Assembly: GCF_963924675.1 (NCBI RefSeq)
Contig: NC_089226.1
Location: 43,665,124 to 43,729,123 of the forward strand
DNA from: Phocoena phocoena
Lineage: Eukaryota > Chordata > Mammalia > Artiodactyla > Phocoenidae
DNA: 64,000 bases
Reading direction: 5' to 3'
Below the pieces are notes generated by a model. That model saw nothing but the letters and a program-made list of their open reading frames with translations. It did no database searches and had not been told where the DNA came from. The position numbers and the translations under genes are program-made. Shown one piece after another: positions 24,501 through 37,518 of this stretch (position 1 is its first letter; each line of letters begins with the position of its first letter).

Positions 24501-25654
24501 AAAAAGGTTAAAATGTTAGTATAAATGTTAGCAGTGTCTGTATGATAAGAAAATAACTTCCTAATTTGATTTAAAGCTATGTCCTATCACTTTTTCTAAT
24601 TAAAAAAACATGTATTAATTATTTAAGTATTTTGATTTTTTTAAGTTAGTGGCATAAGACTTATGGATCATATAGCACCAACAAGGAGAAAGTAATCACT
24701 ATATGGAAAAGATTACAAAGGAAAGTTATAAAAGCTATAGTCAACATTAAAACTTACTGTGCTTAATACTGATAGGCAAGAAAGACTAATCATGCCTTGT
24801 GATTGTAGTACAATATTCATACTCACTGTAAAACCTATATTAGTGCAGAATGACCCTAAAAATAGCATGAATATATTATGTAGCACAAATCTAAGGAAAA
24901 TATTTTAGTTAAAAGACATCCTTTAAATTGTCATTTATATTCTGTGGGAGATGAGGATAAAAATCCCCAAAACTATATTTAGCTAATGATTTTACTGGCA
25001 ATGTATGAGGATTAAACTAGTAGGTAAATTAGTTAAATTATTAAGTAGAAAAAACAGGCCTACATGGGATAAGAGACCAGGGAGGAGGAAACAACAATGA
25101 AGTTGTTGTAGCTTGCTTAGAAAAAGAATGGCAAATTAAAAACTAAACTTAAAGCCTACAAAGATTTATTATATAGAAAATGGTGGCCAGCTCTTCTCCA
25201 TCCCTCAAAAGATACACCTCAGGAAATTGGCTTAAATTGCTCTAGAAGGATTTAAGTTCCCTATAAGAAGTGTTAGACTTGAGAGTGGAGGAAGATAAAT
25301 GGTTCCTATGGGGAATGTGGTGACCCCACTCTTAGAGAAAGATTCTGTATCTTAAAAAATCCATGATACCTCTGAATTTAAAAAAAAAATCCTCCTTTGG
25401 TGTTTCTGAGAGCATGCACATAGAGGGTGGTCTACTAAAATATTTTCTTGATAAAGGATATGCCAAAACCACCTCCAGGCAAAAGAAAGAATTTCCTGAG
25501 AGGATGATTAAGCACTAGATTGGGCAATTTTTAAAAGTTCTGGTATCTCTTTCACAGTAGATTTTTAAGAGTAGTATATTTTTTTCTGTCTGAAATGATT
25601 TATTCAACCCTCCTTAGAGAAACATAAATCACTGTGATGAAGACAGTCTTCTCA
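24501..25654. other. Unique intergenic DNA
   Basis: About 1.1 kb without a recognised repeat or gene. Confidence 0.45.
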
Positions 25655-26015
25655 ATAATTTTATGTAAAAATTTTCACCATCATTTTACATAGGATAAAC
25701 TAAGGTTTAACGACTTGACAATATTCAACATATATGCAGTAGAGCCAATACTCAAACTCCAGTAATTGAGGAATCCAGTGCTAAAACCACATGGTGAATC
25801 AAACTTCAGGGTTTGGCTTGGTAACTGTCAGAGGGTCAGTTATCAATCAACATGGAGTAAATAACCAGTTAAGATACATCAAAGAACCTGAATTCATAAA
25901 TAATCAATAATAATTACTATCAACATTTATCAGGTGCTTATATGTCCCAGGCACTGTCCTAAGAGTGTATTATTTTCATAGCAACTCAATGAGTTACTTA
26001 CTATCTTTACAAACA
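25655..26015 (-). repeat. MIR-family relics (two adjacent pieces)
   Basis: Near 25660-25800 the plus strand reads as a reversed MIR centre ('cattttacataggataaact', 'actcaaactccag'). Near 25900-26010 it reads as a reversed MIR 3' part ('catttatcaggtgctta', 'caggcactgtcctaag', 'atagcaactcaatga'). The second piece is cut off by the L1 at 26022. Confidence 0.6.
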
Positions 26016-26021
26016 TAACAA

Positions 26022-27180
26022 TGTATATATGTCCATATATATACTACCACTCTCTCACTTTGTCCCAACTTACCCTTCCTCCTCCCCATGTCCTCAAATC
26101 CATTTTCTAGTAGGTCTGCATCTTTATTCCCGTCTTACCCCTAGGTTCTTCATGACCTTTTTTTTTTTTTTTTTTAGATTCCATATATATGTGTTAGCAA
26201 ACAGTATTTGTTTTTCTCTTTCTGACTTACTTCACTCTTTATGACAGACTCTAGGTCCATCCACCTCACTACAAATAACTCAATTTCATTTCCTTTTATG
26301 GCTGAGTAATATTCCATTGTATATATGTACCACATCTTCTTTATCCATTCATCTGTCGATGGACACTTGGTTGCTTCCATGTCCTGGCTACCGTAAAAAG
26401 AGCTGCAATGAACACTGTGGTACAGGACTCTTTTTGAATTATGGTTTTCTCAGAGTAAAAGTCTAGTAGTGGGATTGCTGGGTCATATGGTAGTTCTATT
26501 TTTAGTTTTTTAGGGAACCTCCATACTGTTCTCCACAGTGGCTGTATCAATTTACATTTCCACCAACAGTGCAAGAGGGTTCCCTTTTCTTCACACCCTC
26601 TCCAGCATTTATTAATTTGTAGATTTTTTGATGATGGCCATTCTGACTGGTGTGAGGTGATACCTCATTGTAGTTTTGATTTGCATTTTTCTAATGATTA
26701 GTGATGTTGAGCATCCTTTCATGTGTTTGCTGGCAAACTGTATATCTTTTTTGGAGAAATGTCTATTTAGGTCTTCTGCCGATTTTTGGAGTGGGTTGTT
26801 TGTATTTTTGATATTGAGCTTCATGAGCTGCTTATACATTTTGGAGATTAATCCTTTGTCAGTTGCTTCATTTTCAAATATTTTCTCCCATTCTGAGGGT
26901 GGTCTTTTCATCTTGTTTATGGTTTCCTTTGCTGGGCAAAAGCTTTTAAGTTTCATTAGGTCTCATTTGTTTATTTTTGTTTTTATTTCCATTTCTCTAG
27001 GAGGTGGGTCAAAAAGGATCTTGCTGTGATTGATGTCATAGTGTTCTGCCTATGTCTTCCTCTAAGAGTTTGATAGTGTCTGGCCTTACATTTAGGTCTT
27101 TAATCCATTTTGAGTTCATTTTTGTGTATGGTGTTAGGGAGTGTTCTAATTTCATTCTTTTACATGCAGCTGTCCGGTTA
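26022..27180 (-). mobile_element. Antisense young L1 fragment lacking its 3' terminus
   Basis: Close to the young L1s but reversed. It runs from within the 3'UTR (26022) through the ORF2 C-terminus to ORF2 sequence ending at 'catgcagctgtccggtt' near 27180. About 290 bases of 3'UTR plus the A-tail seen in sister copies are missing at the 3' side, and no TSD is evident. Partial ORF2 frames on the minus strand are at 26174-26380, 26341-26574 and 26612-26956. The knuckle region keeps 'HCWWKCKL'. Broken and non-functional. Confidence 0.9.
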
Positions 27181-28164
27181 CAATAATTTGAATTGAAGGT
27201 TTTGTTACTTGAGAATGAAGGATCCAAACTAACCCTAGGCCACAGAGATTTTGGGTTTTATGGTTAAAAAAAAAGAAAAAAATCTATTAACTTCAAGAAA
27301 TATATTAACCCACTTTTGAAAATGTTGATTTTAATTATGTGATGTATTTTTTTTATTTCTATGATAGAGGCAAAAGCCTGTGCTTATCTGTTACAAGCAT
27401 AGAAAGGTGACCTTATATCCAAAGTAAGAAATCTCCCTCACCAGAGAAAAACATAGTGCTATTTGTCTTTAAAATGCCATATTAAGGAGAAATTTGAATC
27501 CAGACATTTTTAAATCTCTATCAGTGTCCTCCATTACTTCATCATTAGTGGAGATGGAAAAATGCTCACTAAAACTTAGTTCCAGAACATGAAATGGATA
27601 TTATACTATTTAACTGGTTGTAATATAAAAATAAATTGCTTTAAATCATGGCACAAACCATTGCTATGATACCATATTCATTGTGAACATTAGGGCTTTC
27701 TTCATTTAGAGTAGAATGAATTTTGACTAGGCGTAAGTGCTTTTTGTGAAAAAGTAAACCCACAAAACCCAGTACATTGAAAATATAGCCAGGTATGAGT
27801 GGTTTTAAAAAAATAAATTATGCCTAGATACATTGCCCAGCTGTGTTTTAGAATTTCAAGAGATCTTAAGATATATTCAGGCATTAAGCACTCAATAATA
27901 CTAAATTATATTTTCCTATGACTTTTGTCTCTAATTTAAAACCTATTCACAAGAAAACTGAAGACATAGAATTTACTGGTTGTGTATATTTAATTTACTA
28001 AAAAATATTGCTTAGCAAAATTTTTACATGATACTCAGGTAGCCTTTGATATGACTGTGGAATTTTCTTCAACATTAACTTGTTTTAACTATAAAAAATG
28101 TAAAAAAAATCAACATCAGATATTTAAATTTTATTGTTATGAATACATAATTTAGTAGAAAATG
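27181..28164. other. Unique intergenic DNA
   Basis: No repeat or gene recognised. Confidence 0.45.
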
Positions 28165-28370
28165 CCTAAGCTAGGAAGTCTGACAATACTGGGTTCAAAC
28201 CTCAGTCTTGCAAATTGAGGGGTTATGTAACCTTCAGGAAGTTAGTGAACTTTTCATAATCTCATTAGCTGATCTTTAAAATGGGTATGACCAGACTGTA
28301 AGGCATGTTAAATGATATTATAAGTGAAACTGCCTAGTGCAAACTAAGCATTCTTTCTTCAAACTTCTAC
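28165..28370 (+). repeat. MIR-family SINE relic
   Basis: 'gaaaatgcctaagctaggaa', then 'ctgggttcaaacctcagtct', then 'taaccttcaggaagtta', then 'ctttaaaatggg', then 'actgcctagtgcaaactaag': the MIR block order on the plus strand. Confidence 0.75.
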
Positions 28371-28764
28371 TACAGAAGTAGAAATAATAATAGTACATAC
28401 TTTGCCTTCTCAAGCCAGTTTTATTTCTCAAATTCTAAATGATTATTTTAGTGTACTATTTAAATTAACCACACCACAATTATGGATTCCTAAACATCTA
28501 GGTAATTCTATAAAATCACGGATTTACAACTTACAAATTCAGCAAATACTAAGGGTCTGTTAGGTTCCAATGTAAAAATCTATGCTGAAAGATTCGTATA
28601 AATGAGGAAAATCTATGTATCGAGTTTTCCTCATGTTCCAAAGAGAAAGAAGGAAATCACAGAATATGAAACAAAGTGGCCTAAGTGCTTATGGATGGAT
28701 GTGAATCCTCCTATTTGGTAAAATGCCCCAGGGGGGTTGATTTTATCTCCCCTAAACATGAGGA
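28371..28764. other. Unique intergenic DNA
   Basis: No feature recognised. Confidence 0.4.
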
Positions 28765-29130
28765 TTCCAGAATAGCACTGTCTGATAGAAATCTAAGTCA
28801 AGCCACAAATGTGGGCCACATATGTAATTTAAAATTTTCTAGAAACCACTTTCTGAAAGGGAAAAGGTAAAGGTAATTTTAATATGATTTTCTAATACTA
28901 TTAAATAACATAACATTACAATATTAACCCAATATATTTAAAATATTATTATTTCAAAATGCAATCCACATAAAAATTATTAATGAGATATTTTATTTGA
29001 AGGAAGGGGCTAAATCTTCAAAACCTGATGTGCATTTTGCAATTGCCCATTTCAGTTCAGATAGCCACATTTCCAGTGCTCAATAGCCACATACCTTCTG
29101 CAGCTACAGTCTAGGACATCACAGCTTAGA
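28765..29130. mobile_element. hAT-type nonautonomous DNA transposon relic
   Basis: Begins near 'tagcactgtctgatagaaat' and ends near 'gtctaggacatcacagct', imperfect inverted ends. The interior ('ggccacatatgtaatttaaa', 'attattaatgagatatttta', 'tgctcaatagccacat') matches a well-known mammalian hAT-Charlie-group nonautonomous family by memory. No transposase. Confidence 0.65.
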
Positions 29131-29515
29131 GCCTGTGTGTCACTCAATCACAGCCAAGTGGATGTTCCCACCCAGAAATTTGAATCTTGAGAAAGTGCTA
29201 CAAAGTCTTAGTCAATTAGAATTTATCCACAGTGGTTACAGTGGAGTTGAGTACAGCAGCACTGAGTAGAATATCCTATGGTAGCAAGTGTCCACTGACA
29301 ACAGAGCCAGTCATTGTATCCTAGGTAAGTCACTCATAGAAGAGTAGATAACATGCCCAGCAATTCTTGGTTATTCCTTAACAGTTATGTGTTCTTCATA
29401 ACGCCATTTTAATAAATTTATTTTCTGCTTTTACGAAGCAGGATTGGTGGGTTTTTTTGCAATCGGGAACCCTAACTAATACAGAGATATTTTGGAGTAA
29501 CAAAATAAAATTAGA
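29131..29515. other. Unique intergenic DNA
   Basis: No feature recognised. Confidence 0.4.
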
Positions 29516-29525
29516 GAACTGAAAA

Positions 29526-29588
29526 GGAAGATATAAAGCTCTATGAAAGTTTAGAAAGAGGAAGATATAAAGCTCTATGGAAGTTTGG
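29526..29588 (+). repeat. 34-bp tandem duplication (two copies)
   Basis: 'ggaagatataaagctctatg' occurs at 29526 and again at 29560, with near-identical flanking bases. A local tandem duplication with a 34-bp period. Confidence 0.9.
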
Positions 29589-29859
29589 AAGTTTACCATA
29601 GGTAAAAGTTTAGACTTGAGTATAAACTGTAAGGATAGACAGGACTTGAATAAATGGATATGAGTTAAACTTGTCTAATGCACCCTTTGCCTTCATTATT
29701 ATCCTCATTTAATAGAAGAGGCAATCGAGACCTAGAAAGGTAAAGAATCATGAGATACAAAATCTGATTCTAGCCCTGATACCAATTACCTGGGAAGAAC
29801 ACAGTTTCTTCAGACATCATCTCAATCCCAACCACAGGGTGATAGGGTTGGATTAAATT

Positions 29860-30040
29860 ACATGACCTCAAAGGTTCTATAATAATTGTAACAAATTGGC
29901 CATAAGGTAAGTGATTTTTAGATAGATGATTTTTATCTATTATTTTATCTATTAAAATACATGATCTCAAAGATTCTATAATAATGGTAACAAATTGGCC
30001 ATAAGGTAAGTGATTTTTAGATAGATGATTTTTAGATGAT
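29860..30040 (+). repeat. ~99-bp tandem duplication with GATA-rich end
   Basis: The block starting 'acatgacctcaaaggttct' at 29860 repeats as 'acatgatctcaaagattct' at 29959. It includes the identical 'acaaattggccataaggtaa' and 'gtgatttttagatagatg'. The copies differ at a few bases, then copy 2 runs into GATA-type repeats (about 30030-30056). Confidence 0.93.
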
Positions 30041-30059
30041 AGACAGATAGATAGATGAA

Positions 30060-31008
30060 TGAAAGAATACAGGATTTTTTAAATATGCTAAATTAGCAAC
30101 TTATTTAGCAATTGGACTTTCCTCAAAGAGAAAACTCATCTTTCTAAGGAAATCTTCAGATAATCTATATAGGTGGGGAGAAAAGATGATATTCCTAAAA
30201 TAATACTGTGGTAAAATTATGCTTATCATTGAGTTGTTCTATTAGATGAAAGGATGTGAATTTTGAAATTCACAGGTGAAATCATATTTGATTCTCTTTT
30301 AAGAGAGGGAAAAATAAAGGAGGCTGACATTGCATGGTGGGATTAGGAGAGGGGAGCAATTCCTCAGGAAAGTAGACAAAGAGGAAGATGAAGCAAGGTC
30401 ATGTCAAATGGGAATATTTCAAAATAAATGTTATGTGCTCTGCAATGTGAGCTTTCTCCAGAGCCTTCACAGCTTCAGTCTGAACTTAAACAGCTTGAAT
30501 AGTATAGATTTCCTATAGACACTCCCAGTTAGTGGGGCTGTGATCTGCTCTCTGGTTGATAAGAGTCTAGAAAAGTGTCTGGCCATATAGACTAGAGAAC
30601 AGCCCAGTGTCATGGAGTAAACATCCAATTAAGCTTTGTCAAAGTAAATGTGAATAAAAGTATAATATCTTTAAAATTTAACATATATTCAGTGTTTAAC
30701 TTATAAAATCGGCTAACCTAAAAATACCAATGGGACTGTTTGAGGTAATTTAGTAAGAACTCAACTAAGAAATTTTGCAAAGATCAGACATACCCCTTGC
30801 TTTATAATTCTATAGTACCCACATATTTTGATGGCCCAAAAGTTTTGGCAATTTAAAGGCTAAAGATTTAAAACACATTTGACTATTATGCTTTAGCACT
30901 AATATATTTATCCCTATCAGAGAATCACAGAAATCAATTCTCCCAACCTTCATTTTATAGACTTGAAATGTTTAGACTTTCAGCTGCTGATGTTCTGAGG
31001 TTCCATTT
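30060..31008. other. Unique intergenic DNA
   Basis: About 0.95 kb without recognised repeats. A 62-codon frame at 30330-30518 shows no motif. Confidence 0.45.
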
Positions 31009-31401
31009 TGTTATGAGCTGAATGGTGTCACCCTAAAATTCAGATGTTGAAGTCCCAAACCACAGTAAGGCATAATATAATCATATATGGTTATAAGGTA
31101 TTTAAAGAAGTGATTACACTAAAATGAGGATGTTAGGGTGGGCCTCTAACCCAATATGACTGGTGTCTTATAAGAAAAGGAAAACACACCAGAGGCATAT
31201 GTAAAGAGGAAGTGCCATGCGAGGACACAGCAAGAAGGCAGCCATCTGCAAGCTAAGGAGACAGGCCTTAGAAGAGACTAAAACTGCCTGTGTCCCCTTG
31301 ATCTTGGACCTCTAGTCAGGAGACTAGAAAAAATATGTCTGTTGTTTAAACCACACAGTCTCTTGTATTTTGTTATGGCAGTCCTAGAAGACTAATAGAC
31401 A
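31009..31401 (+). mobile_element. Solo MaLR-type LTR
   Basis: LTR-like unit beginning 'tgttatgagctgaatggtgt' and ending 'ctagaagactaatagaca' (TG...CA). Internal blocks 'aaattcagatgttgaagtcc', 'tgggcctctaacccaatatg' and 'gccatctgcaagc' are typical of mammalian MLT1/MaLR-like LTRs. No internal region follows, so it is a solo LTR or fragment. Confidence 0.75.
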
Positions 31402-31656
31402 TTTAATATTTTTATTTGGTGTTTTCCTAGATCCCAGTAATGCCAGTAATGAGAATACAAAGGGAGAATAAATAGAAGCAAAATGGTTTAAAAAAGAAGA
31501 TGTAACCACCTGCTTAAGGAAATGTGAGACTCAGTGTCAAGATTAGTGATCTATGTGGGGCACAGCAGGGTGGAGTCAGAAGACAGGTCTGCTTGTGAGA
31601 AGAACAGATTGCACATACATTACAGTTATACTAAGAGATAGGATAGTATTGCAATT

Positions 31657-34600
31657 AAAACTTCAACCAGACTTTCTTCTCAAGTGCTCATGGAACATTC
31701 TCCAGGAGAGATCATATCTTGTGTCACAAGTTAAGCCTTGGTAAATTTAAGAAAATTGAAATCGTACCAAGTATCTTTACTGACCACAACGCTATGAGAC
31801 TAGATATCAATTACAGGAAAAAATCCGTAAAATATACAAACACATGGAGGCTAAACAATACACTACTTAATAACCAAAAGATCACTGAAAAAATCAAAGA
31901 GGAAATCAAAAAATACCTAGAAACAAATGACAATGAAAACACGACGACCCAAAACCTATGGGATGCAGCAAAGGCAGGTCAAAGAGGGAAGTTTATAGCA
32001 ATACAATCCTACCTTAAGAAACAAGAAACGTCTCAAATAAACAACCTAACCTTACACCTAAAGCAATTAGAGAAAGAAGAACACAAAAACCCACAAAGTT
32101 AGCAGAAGGAAAGAAATCATAAAGATCAGATCAAAAATAAATGAAAAGGAAATGAGGAAACGATAGCAAAGGTCAATAAAACTAAAAGCTGGTTCTTTGA
32201 GAAGATAAACAAAATTGATAAACAATTAGCCAGACACATCAAGAAAAAAAAGGGAGCAGACTCCAATCAATAGAATTAGAAATGAAAAAGGAAAAGTAAC
32301 AACTGACACTGCAGAAATACAAAGGAACATGAGAGATTACTACAAGCAACTATATGACAATAAACTGGGCAACCTGGAGGAAATGGACACATTCTTAGAA
32401 ATGCACAATATTCCGAGACTGAACCAGGAAGAAATAGAAAATATGAACAGACCAATCACAAGCACTGAAATTGACACTGTGATTAAAAATCTTCCAACAA
32501 ACAAAAGCCCGGGACCAGATGGCTTCACAGGTGAATTCTACCAAACATTTAGAGAAGAGCTAACACCTATCCTTCTCAAACTCTACCAAAATATAGCAGA
32601 GGGAGGAACACGCCCAAACTCATTCTACGAGGCCACCATCACCGTGATACCAAAACCAGACAAAGATGTCACAAAGAAAGAAAACTGCAGGCCAGTATCA
32701 CTGATGAACATAGATGCAAAAATACTAGCAAACCCAATCCAACAGCACATTAAATGGATCATACACCATGATCAAGTGGGGTTTATCCCAGGAATGCAAG
32801 GATTCTTCAATATATGCAAATCAGTCAATGTGATACACCATATTAACAAAGTGAAGGAGAAAAACCATATGATCACCTCAATAGATGCAGAGAAAGCTTT
32901 CGACAAAATTCAACACACATTTATTATGAAAACCCTGCAGAAGGTAGGCATAGAGGGAACTTTCCTCAACATAATAAAGACCATATATGACAAACCCACA
33001 TCCAACATTGTCCTGAATGGGGAAAAAGTGAAACTATTTCCACTAAGATCAGGAAAAGGACAAGGTTACCCACTCTCACCACTATTATTCAACATAGTTT
33101 TGGAAGTTTTAGCCACAGCAAGCAGAGAAGAAAAAGAAATAAAAGGAATCCAAATCGGAAAAGAAGAAGTAAAGATGTCACTGTTTGCTGATGACATGAT
33201 ACTATACATACAGAATCCTAAAGATGCTACCAGAAAACTACTAGAGCTAATAAATGAATTTGGTAAAGTAGCAGTATACAAAATTAAAGCACAGAAATCT
33301 CTTGCATTCCTATACGCTAATGATGAAAAATCTGAAAGTGAAATTAAGAACACACTCCCATTTACCACTGCAACAAAAAGAATAAAATATTTAGGAATAA
33401 ACTTACCTAAGGAGACAAACGAACTGTATGCAGAAAATTACAAGACTGATGAAAGAAATTAAAGATGATACAAATAGATGGAGAGATATACCATGTTCTT
33501 GGATTGGAACAATCAACATTGTGAAAATAACTATACTACCCAAAGCAATCTACAGATTCAATGCAATCCCTATAAAACTACCAGTGGCATTTTTCACAGA
33601 ACTAGAGTAAAAAAGTTCACAATTTCTATGGAAACACAAAAGTCCCTGTAGAGCTGAAGCAATCTTGAGAAAGAAAAACGGAGCTGGAGGGATCAGGCTC
33701 CTGGACTTCAGACTATACTACAAAGCTACAGTTATCAAGACAGTATGGTACTGGCAGAAAAACAGAACGATAGATCAATGGAACAGGATAGGAAGCCCAG
33801 GGATAAACCCACACACATATGGTCACCTTATCTTTGATAAAGGAGGCAAGAATATACAGTGGAGAAAAGACAACCTCTTCAATAAGTGGTGCTGGGAAAA
33901 CTGGAAAGCTACATGTAAAAGAATGAAATTAGAACACTGCCTAACACCATACACAAAAATAAACTCAAAATGGATTAAAGACCTAAATGTAAGGTCAGAC
34001 ACTATCAAACTCTTGGAGGAAAACATAGAACACTCTATGACATAAATCACAGCAAGATCCTTTTTGACCCACCTCCTAGAGAAATGGAAATCAAAACAAA
34101 AATAAACAAGTGGGGCCTAATGAAACTTAGAAGCTTTTGCATAGCAAAGGAAACCATAAACAAGATGAAAAGACAACCTTCAGAATAGGAGAAAATATTT
34201 GCAAATGGAGCAACTGACAAAGCATTAATCTCCAAAATTTACAAGCAGCTCATATAGCTCAATATCAAAAAACAAACAACCCAATCCAAAAGTTGGCAGA
34301 AGACCTAAATAGACATTTCTCCAAAGAAGATATACAGATTGCCAGCAAACACATGAAAGAATGTTCAACATCATTACTCATTAGAGAAATGCAAATCAAA
34401 ACTACAATGCGATATTATCTCACACCGGTCAGAATGGTCATCATCAAAATATCTAAAAACGATAAATGCTGGAGAGGGTGTGGAGAAAAGGGAACCCTCT
34501 TCCACTGTTGGTGGGAATGTAAATTGTTTCAGCCACTATGGAGAACAGTATGGAGCTTCCTTAAAAAACTACAAATAGAACTACCATATGACCCAGCAAT

Positions 34601-35335
34601 CCCACTACTAGACATATACCCTGAGAAAACCATAGTTCAAAACGAGTCATGTACCACAATATTCATTGCAGCTCTTTTTACAGTAGCCAGGACATGGAAG
34701 CAACCAAGTTTCCATCGACAGATGAATGGACAAAGAAAATGTGGCACATATATACAATGGAATTTTACTCAGCCATAAAAAGGAAAGAAATTGAGTTATT
34801 TGTACTGAGGTGGATGGACGTAGAGTTTGTCATACAGAGTGAAGTAAGTGAAAAAGTGAAAAACAAATACCGTATGCTAACATATATATGGAATCTAAAA
34901 AAAAAAAAAAAATGGTCATGAAGAACCTAGGGGCAAGACGGTAATAAAGATGCAGACCTACTAGAGAATGGATTTGAGGACACAGGGAGGGGTAAGTGTA
35001 AGCTGGGACAAAGTGAGAGAGTGGTTGTATATATATGGACATATATACACTACCAAATGTAAAATAGAAGCTAGTGGGAAGAAGTCGCATAGCACAGGGA
35101 GATCAGCTCGGTGCTTTGTGACCAGCTAGAAGGGTGGGATAGGGAGGTTGGGAGGGAGGAGGGAAATGCAAGAGGGAAGAGTTTTGGGGATATATGTATA
35201 TGTATAACTGATTCACTTCTTTATAAAGCAGAAACTAACACACCATTGTAAATCAATTATCTTCCAATAAAAACGTTAAAAAATAATAATATAATAAAAT
35301 TTTGACTTTCACCTTAAAAAAAAACTTCAACCAGA
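31657..35335 (+). mobile_element. 5'-truncated young L1 with perfect TSD and 3' extra segment
   Basis: Starts inside the ORF2 endonuclease region at about 31672 and ends at its usual 3' terminus near 35283 ('ccaataaaaacgtt'). The 15-bp TSDs 'aaaacttcaaccaga' at 31657-31671 and 35321-35335 are identical. Between the L1 end and the right TSD lie about 30 non-L1 bases with their own 'aataaa' (35293-35298) and a short A-run, the layout of a 3' transduction. A young copy by its closeness to the other L1s here. Confidence 0.95.
31672..34898 (+). pseudogene. L1 ORF2, 5'-truncated, frameshifted
   Basis: The endonuclease C-terminal part is open at 31719-32102 (keeps 'TDHNAMRLDINYR'). Reverse transcriptase is open for 377 codons at 32329-33462 with FADD at 33184-33195. 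Later ORF2 pieces are at 33428-33610, 33665-34045, 34293-34778 and 34649-34921, with a complete CCHC knuckle ('[20 protein letters not shown]') in the 34293 frame. The natural stop position is 34896-34898. At least four frame changes or stops separate these pieces, so no functional product is possible. Confidence 0.92.
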
Positions 35336-37518
35336 AAACCAGAAACACATGAGCATAATTGGCATTATTGGCATTACTTGTAAGGACAGAAATTGTTGTT
35401 TCATATGGCCTGTTAAAGTTAATTGGTGACATGCTATAAATATGTACTCTGAAGATTGTTTAGTAAAATGTATGATCTCTTTGTTAAAGTCAAATCAAAA
35501 TTAGAAATTAAAGATAATGTTGCTATATTTGTTTCTTAATATGATTAAGCTATCATCATTGTTTCAAAATATACAGAAGCTGTGCAAATGAGAAAGGTTA
35601 TAAATAAGAGGACTACAATAGGCCTACAGAGAGCCCTGGAATATTATAAAATTGATTCAAACATTACACAGTTGAAAATCTGTCATTTCATTTGGGAATT
35701 AAGAAAAATATACTTAGGCTATCTAATTCTCAATATGCATAGTTTTTTTTTTATTTTCCAATACTCAATAATAATAAAATATCTTTAGTATGTGAAACAT
35801 TTTACACAAATGAAAACACAATGTCATGAAATGGGATTTATGTACTTTAAGCAATGCAAGTAAAATATAGAAATAAAGAATTTGTGAGGTGAGAAAAGAA
35901 AGAGAAAAAAAAAAAGAGGACTCCCTTTTTTATGGAGCACATGAGAACATGATGTCATTACATTTCTTTGATACTAACCCAGAGTGAAACTAAGCAATAC
36001 ACTACAAACCTTAGAAGATTTTTTTTTTAAATGATTTTCAGAAGTTCAGGAGAGCAGTTACTGATTTCTATCTGGAAAGATACTATAAAACTAAATGGTA
36101 TATAGGACAAGCTACATAATCTGCATGGGCAAGTACAGCATAAAAATGGTGGACCCCTTGTTCAAAAATTATTAAGAATTTCAGGATGGAAAACAGCTGA
36201 GCACTAAATAAAGTGTTAAACAGGAAGCTCTGTGCACCTGTTTAGGCCATGCTCCCTACAATGAGTGTGACTTATTAGGGATCAGGCAACCATAAATCTA
36301 ATTTAGATCATTGTGTGTGTCTTAGGGTAAGTTCTCTCAAGATAGTTTTAGAAAGTAATAAGGATAGCTGTTAAATTCCAGGCCACAGTTTATCATAGGG
36401 CATACTGAAAGTCCTGTTACTATTTGTGAGCAGGGCCTCCTAGTGAAATATATCCCATGAAGGTCGTTTTTTCTGGCAAAAGAAGGAGTTAGCTGATGAA
36501 CTTATGCCCAAATCCACTTTCCTGATTACTGAAGTACAATGCCATAACCCTACAGAGTGCCTTGATAAGTACTGTCTCCTCCTTCGTTACAGAATTTTCT
36601 TTCTTCCAACATTCAATAAGTATTTTATTGAGTTTTATGGAATTTACTGCCAGTCATTTCATTAAAAACCTAATTTCAGTCTCTGTGTTGTGCTCACTAA
36701 ACTCCCTAACTCCTAAATTATCCTACTTTATTAATTTTTCTGAACTACCTAAATAAGGAGTTATTGTCAAAATTTCTAGCATAGATATTATGAAAAACCT
36801 TCTTAAACAGTCTAACTTGCTTAAAAAGTTGTTTAATATGTGAGACAGTACAAGGAAGTCTTATTTCATTTCAAAATAAAAATCAGATAAAAGAAATCTA
36901 ACTCACAAAATCACCTTCTCTATTCTTATCCTGTAGAGATTTTCTTGGGGTTAAAGAGGTCCCAAGGAAGCCAGTTTTGCATAAGTGTTTATGGGAACAA
37001 AATAGAAATAAATTACAAGGGAGTTTTTTCAAAACCAATGCTGAGTGAAACAAATATTGGAAGGAAACACAAATATTACTTCTGTTTGTGTCTGGGTGGT
37101 AGGAAAATGACTAATCAGTTCTCCCTTTTTTTTTTTTAATTTTCCTACATCTTAGAAATTATTTCTAATGATTAAATTTCTAATATAAAGTAAGCATTGA
37201 AGACACAAAAATGAATTAAATGGATTAGATCAATTGTAAATTGTATGACTATTACTAAAGAAATTAACAGTTTTATTCTTTGAGAAGATCTTATCACTTG
37301 TGCTTGTAGGTGCATGTATGTGTAGGAATAAATTTATATAAATTAAATTCAAGCTACATCATAGTGATTGCCTAACAAAAGACGGGTAAAATTGCATTTC
37401 CCTCTTATGTTTTATTATACAGCACTGTCATTCTTTGTTTCAGTCATAAAATACAGTACCCAAGTACAATGGAGATAGTGCCAAATAGACTGGTATGTGT
37501 AGTAAATAATGAGAAGTA
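35336..37518. other. Unique intergenic DNA
   Basis: About 2.2 kb without a repeat I can name. Short frames only (35582-35788, 36562-36756, 36945-37139), none with motifs. An A-run at 35908-35918 and poly-T stretches. Confidence 0.45.
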
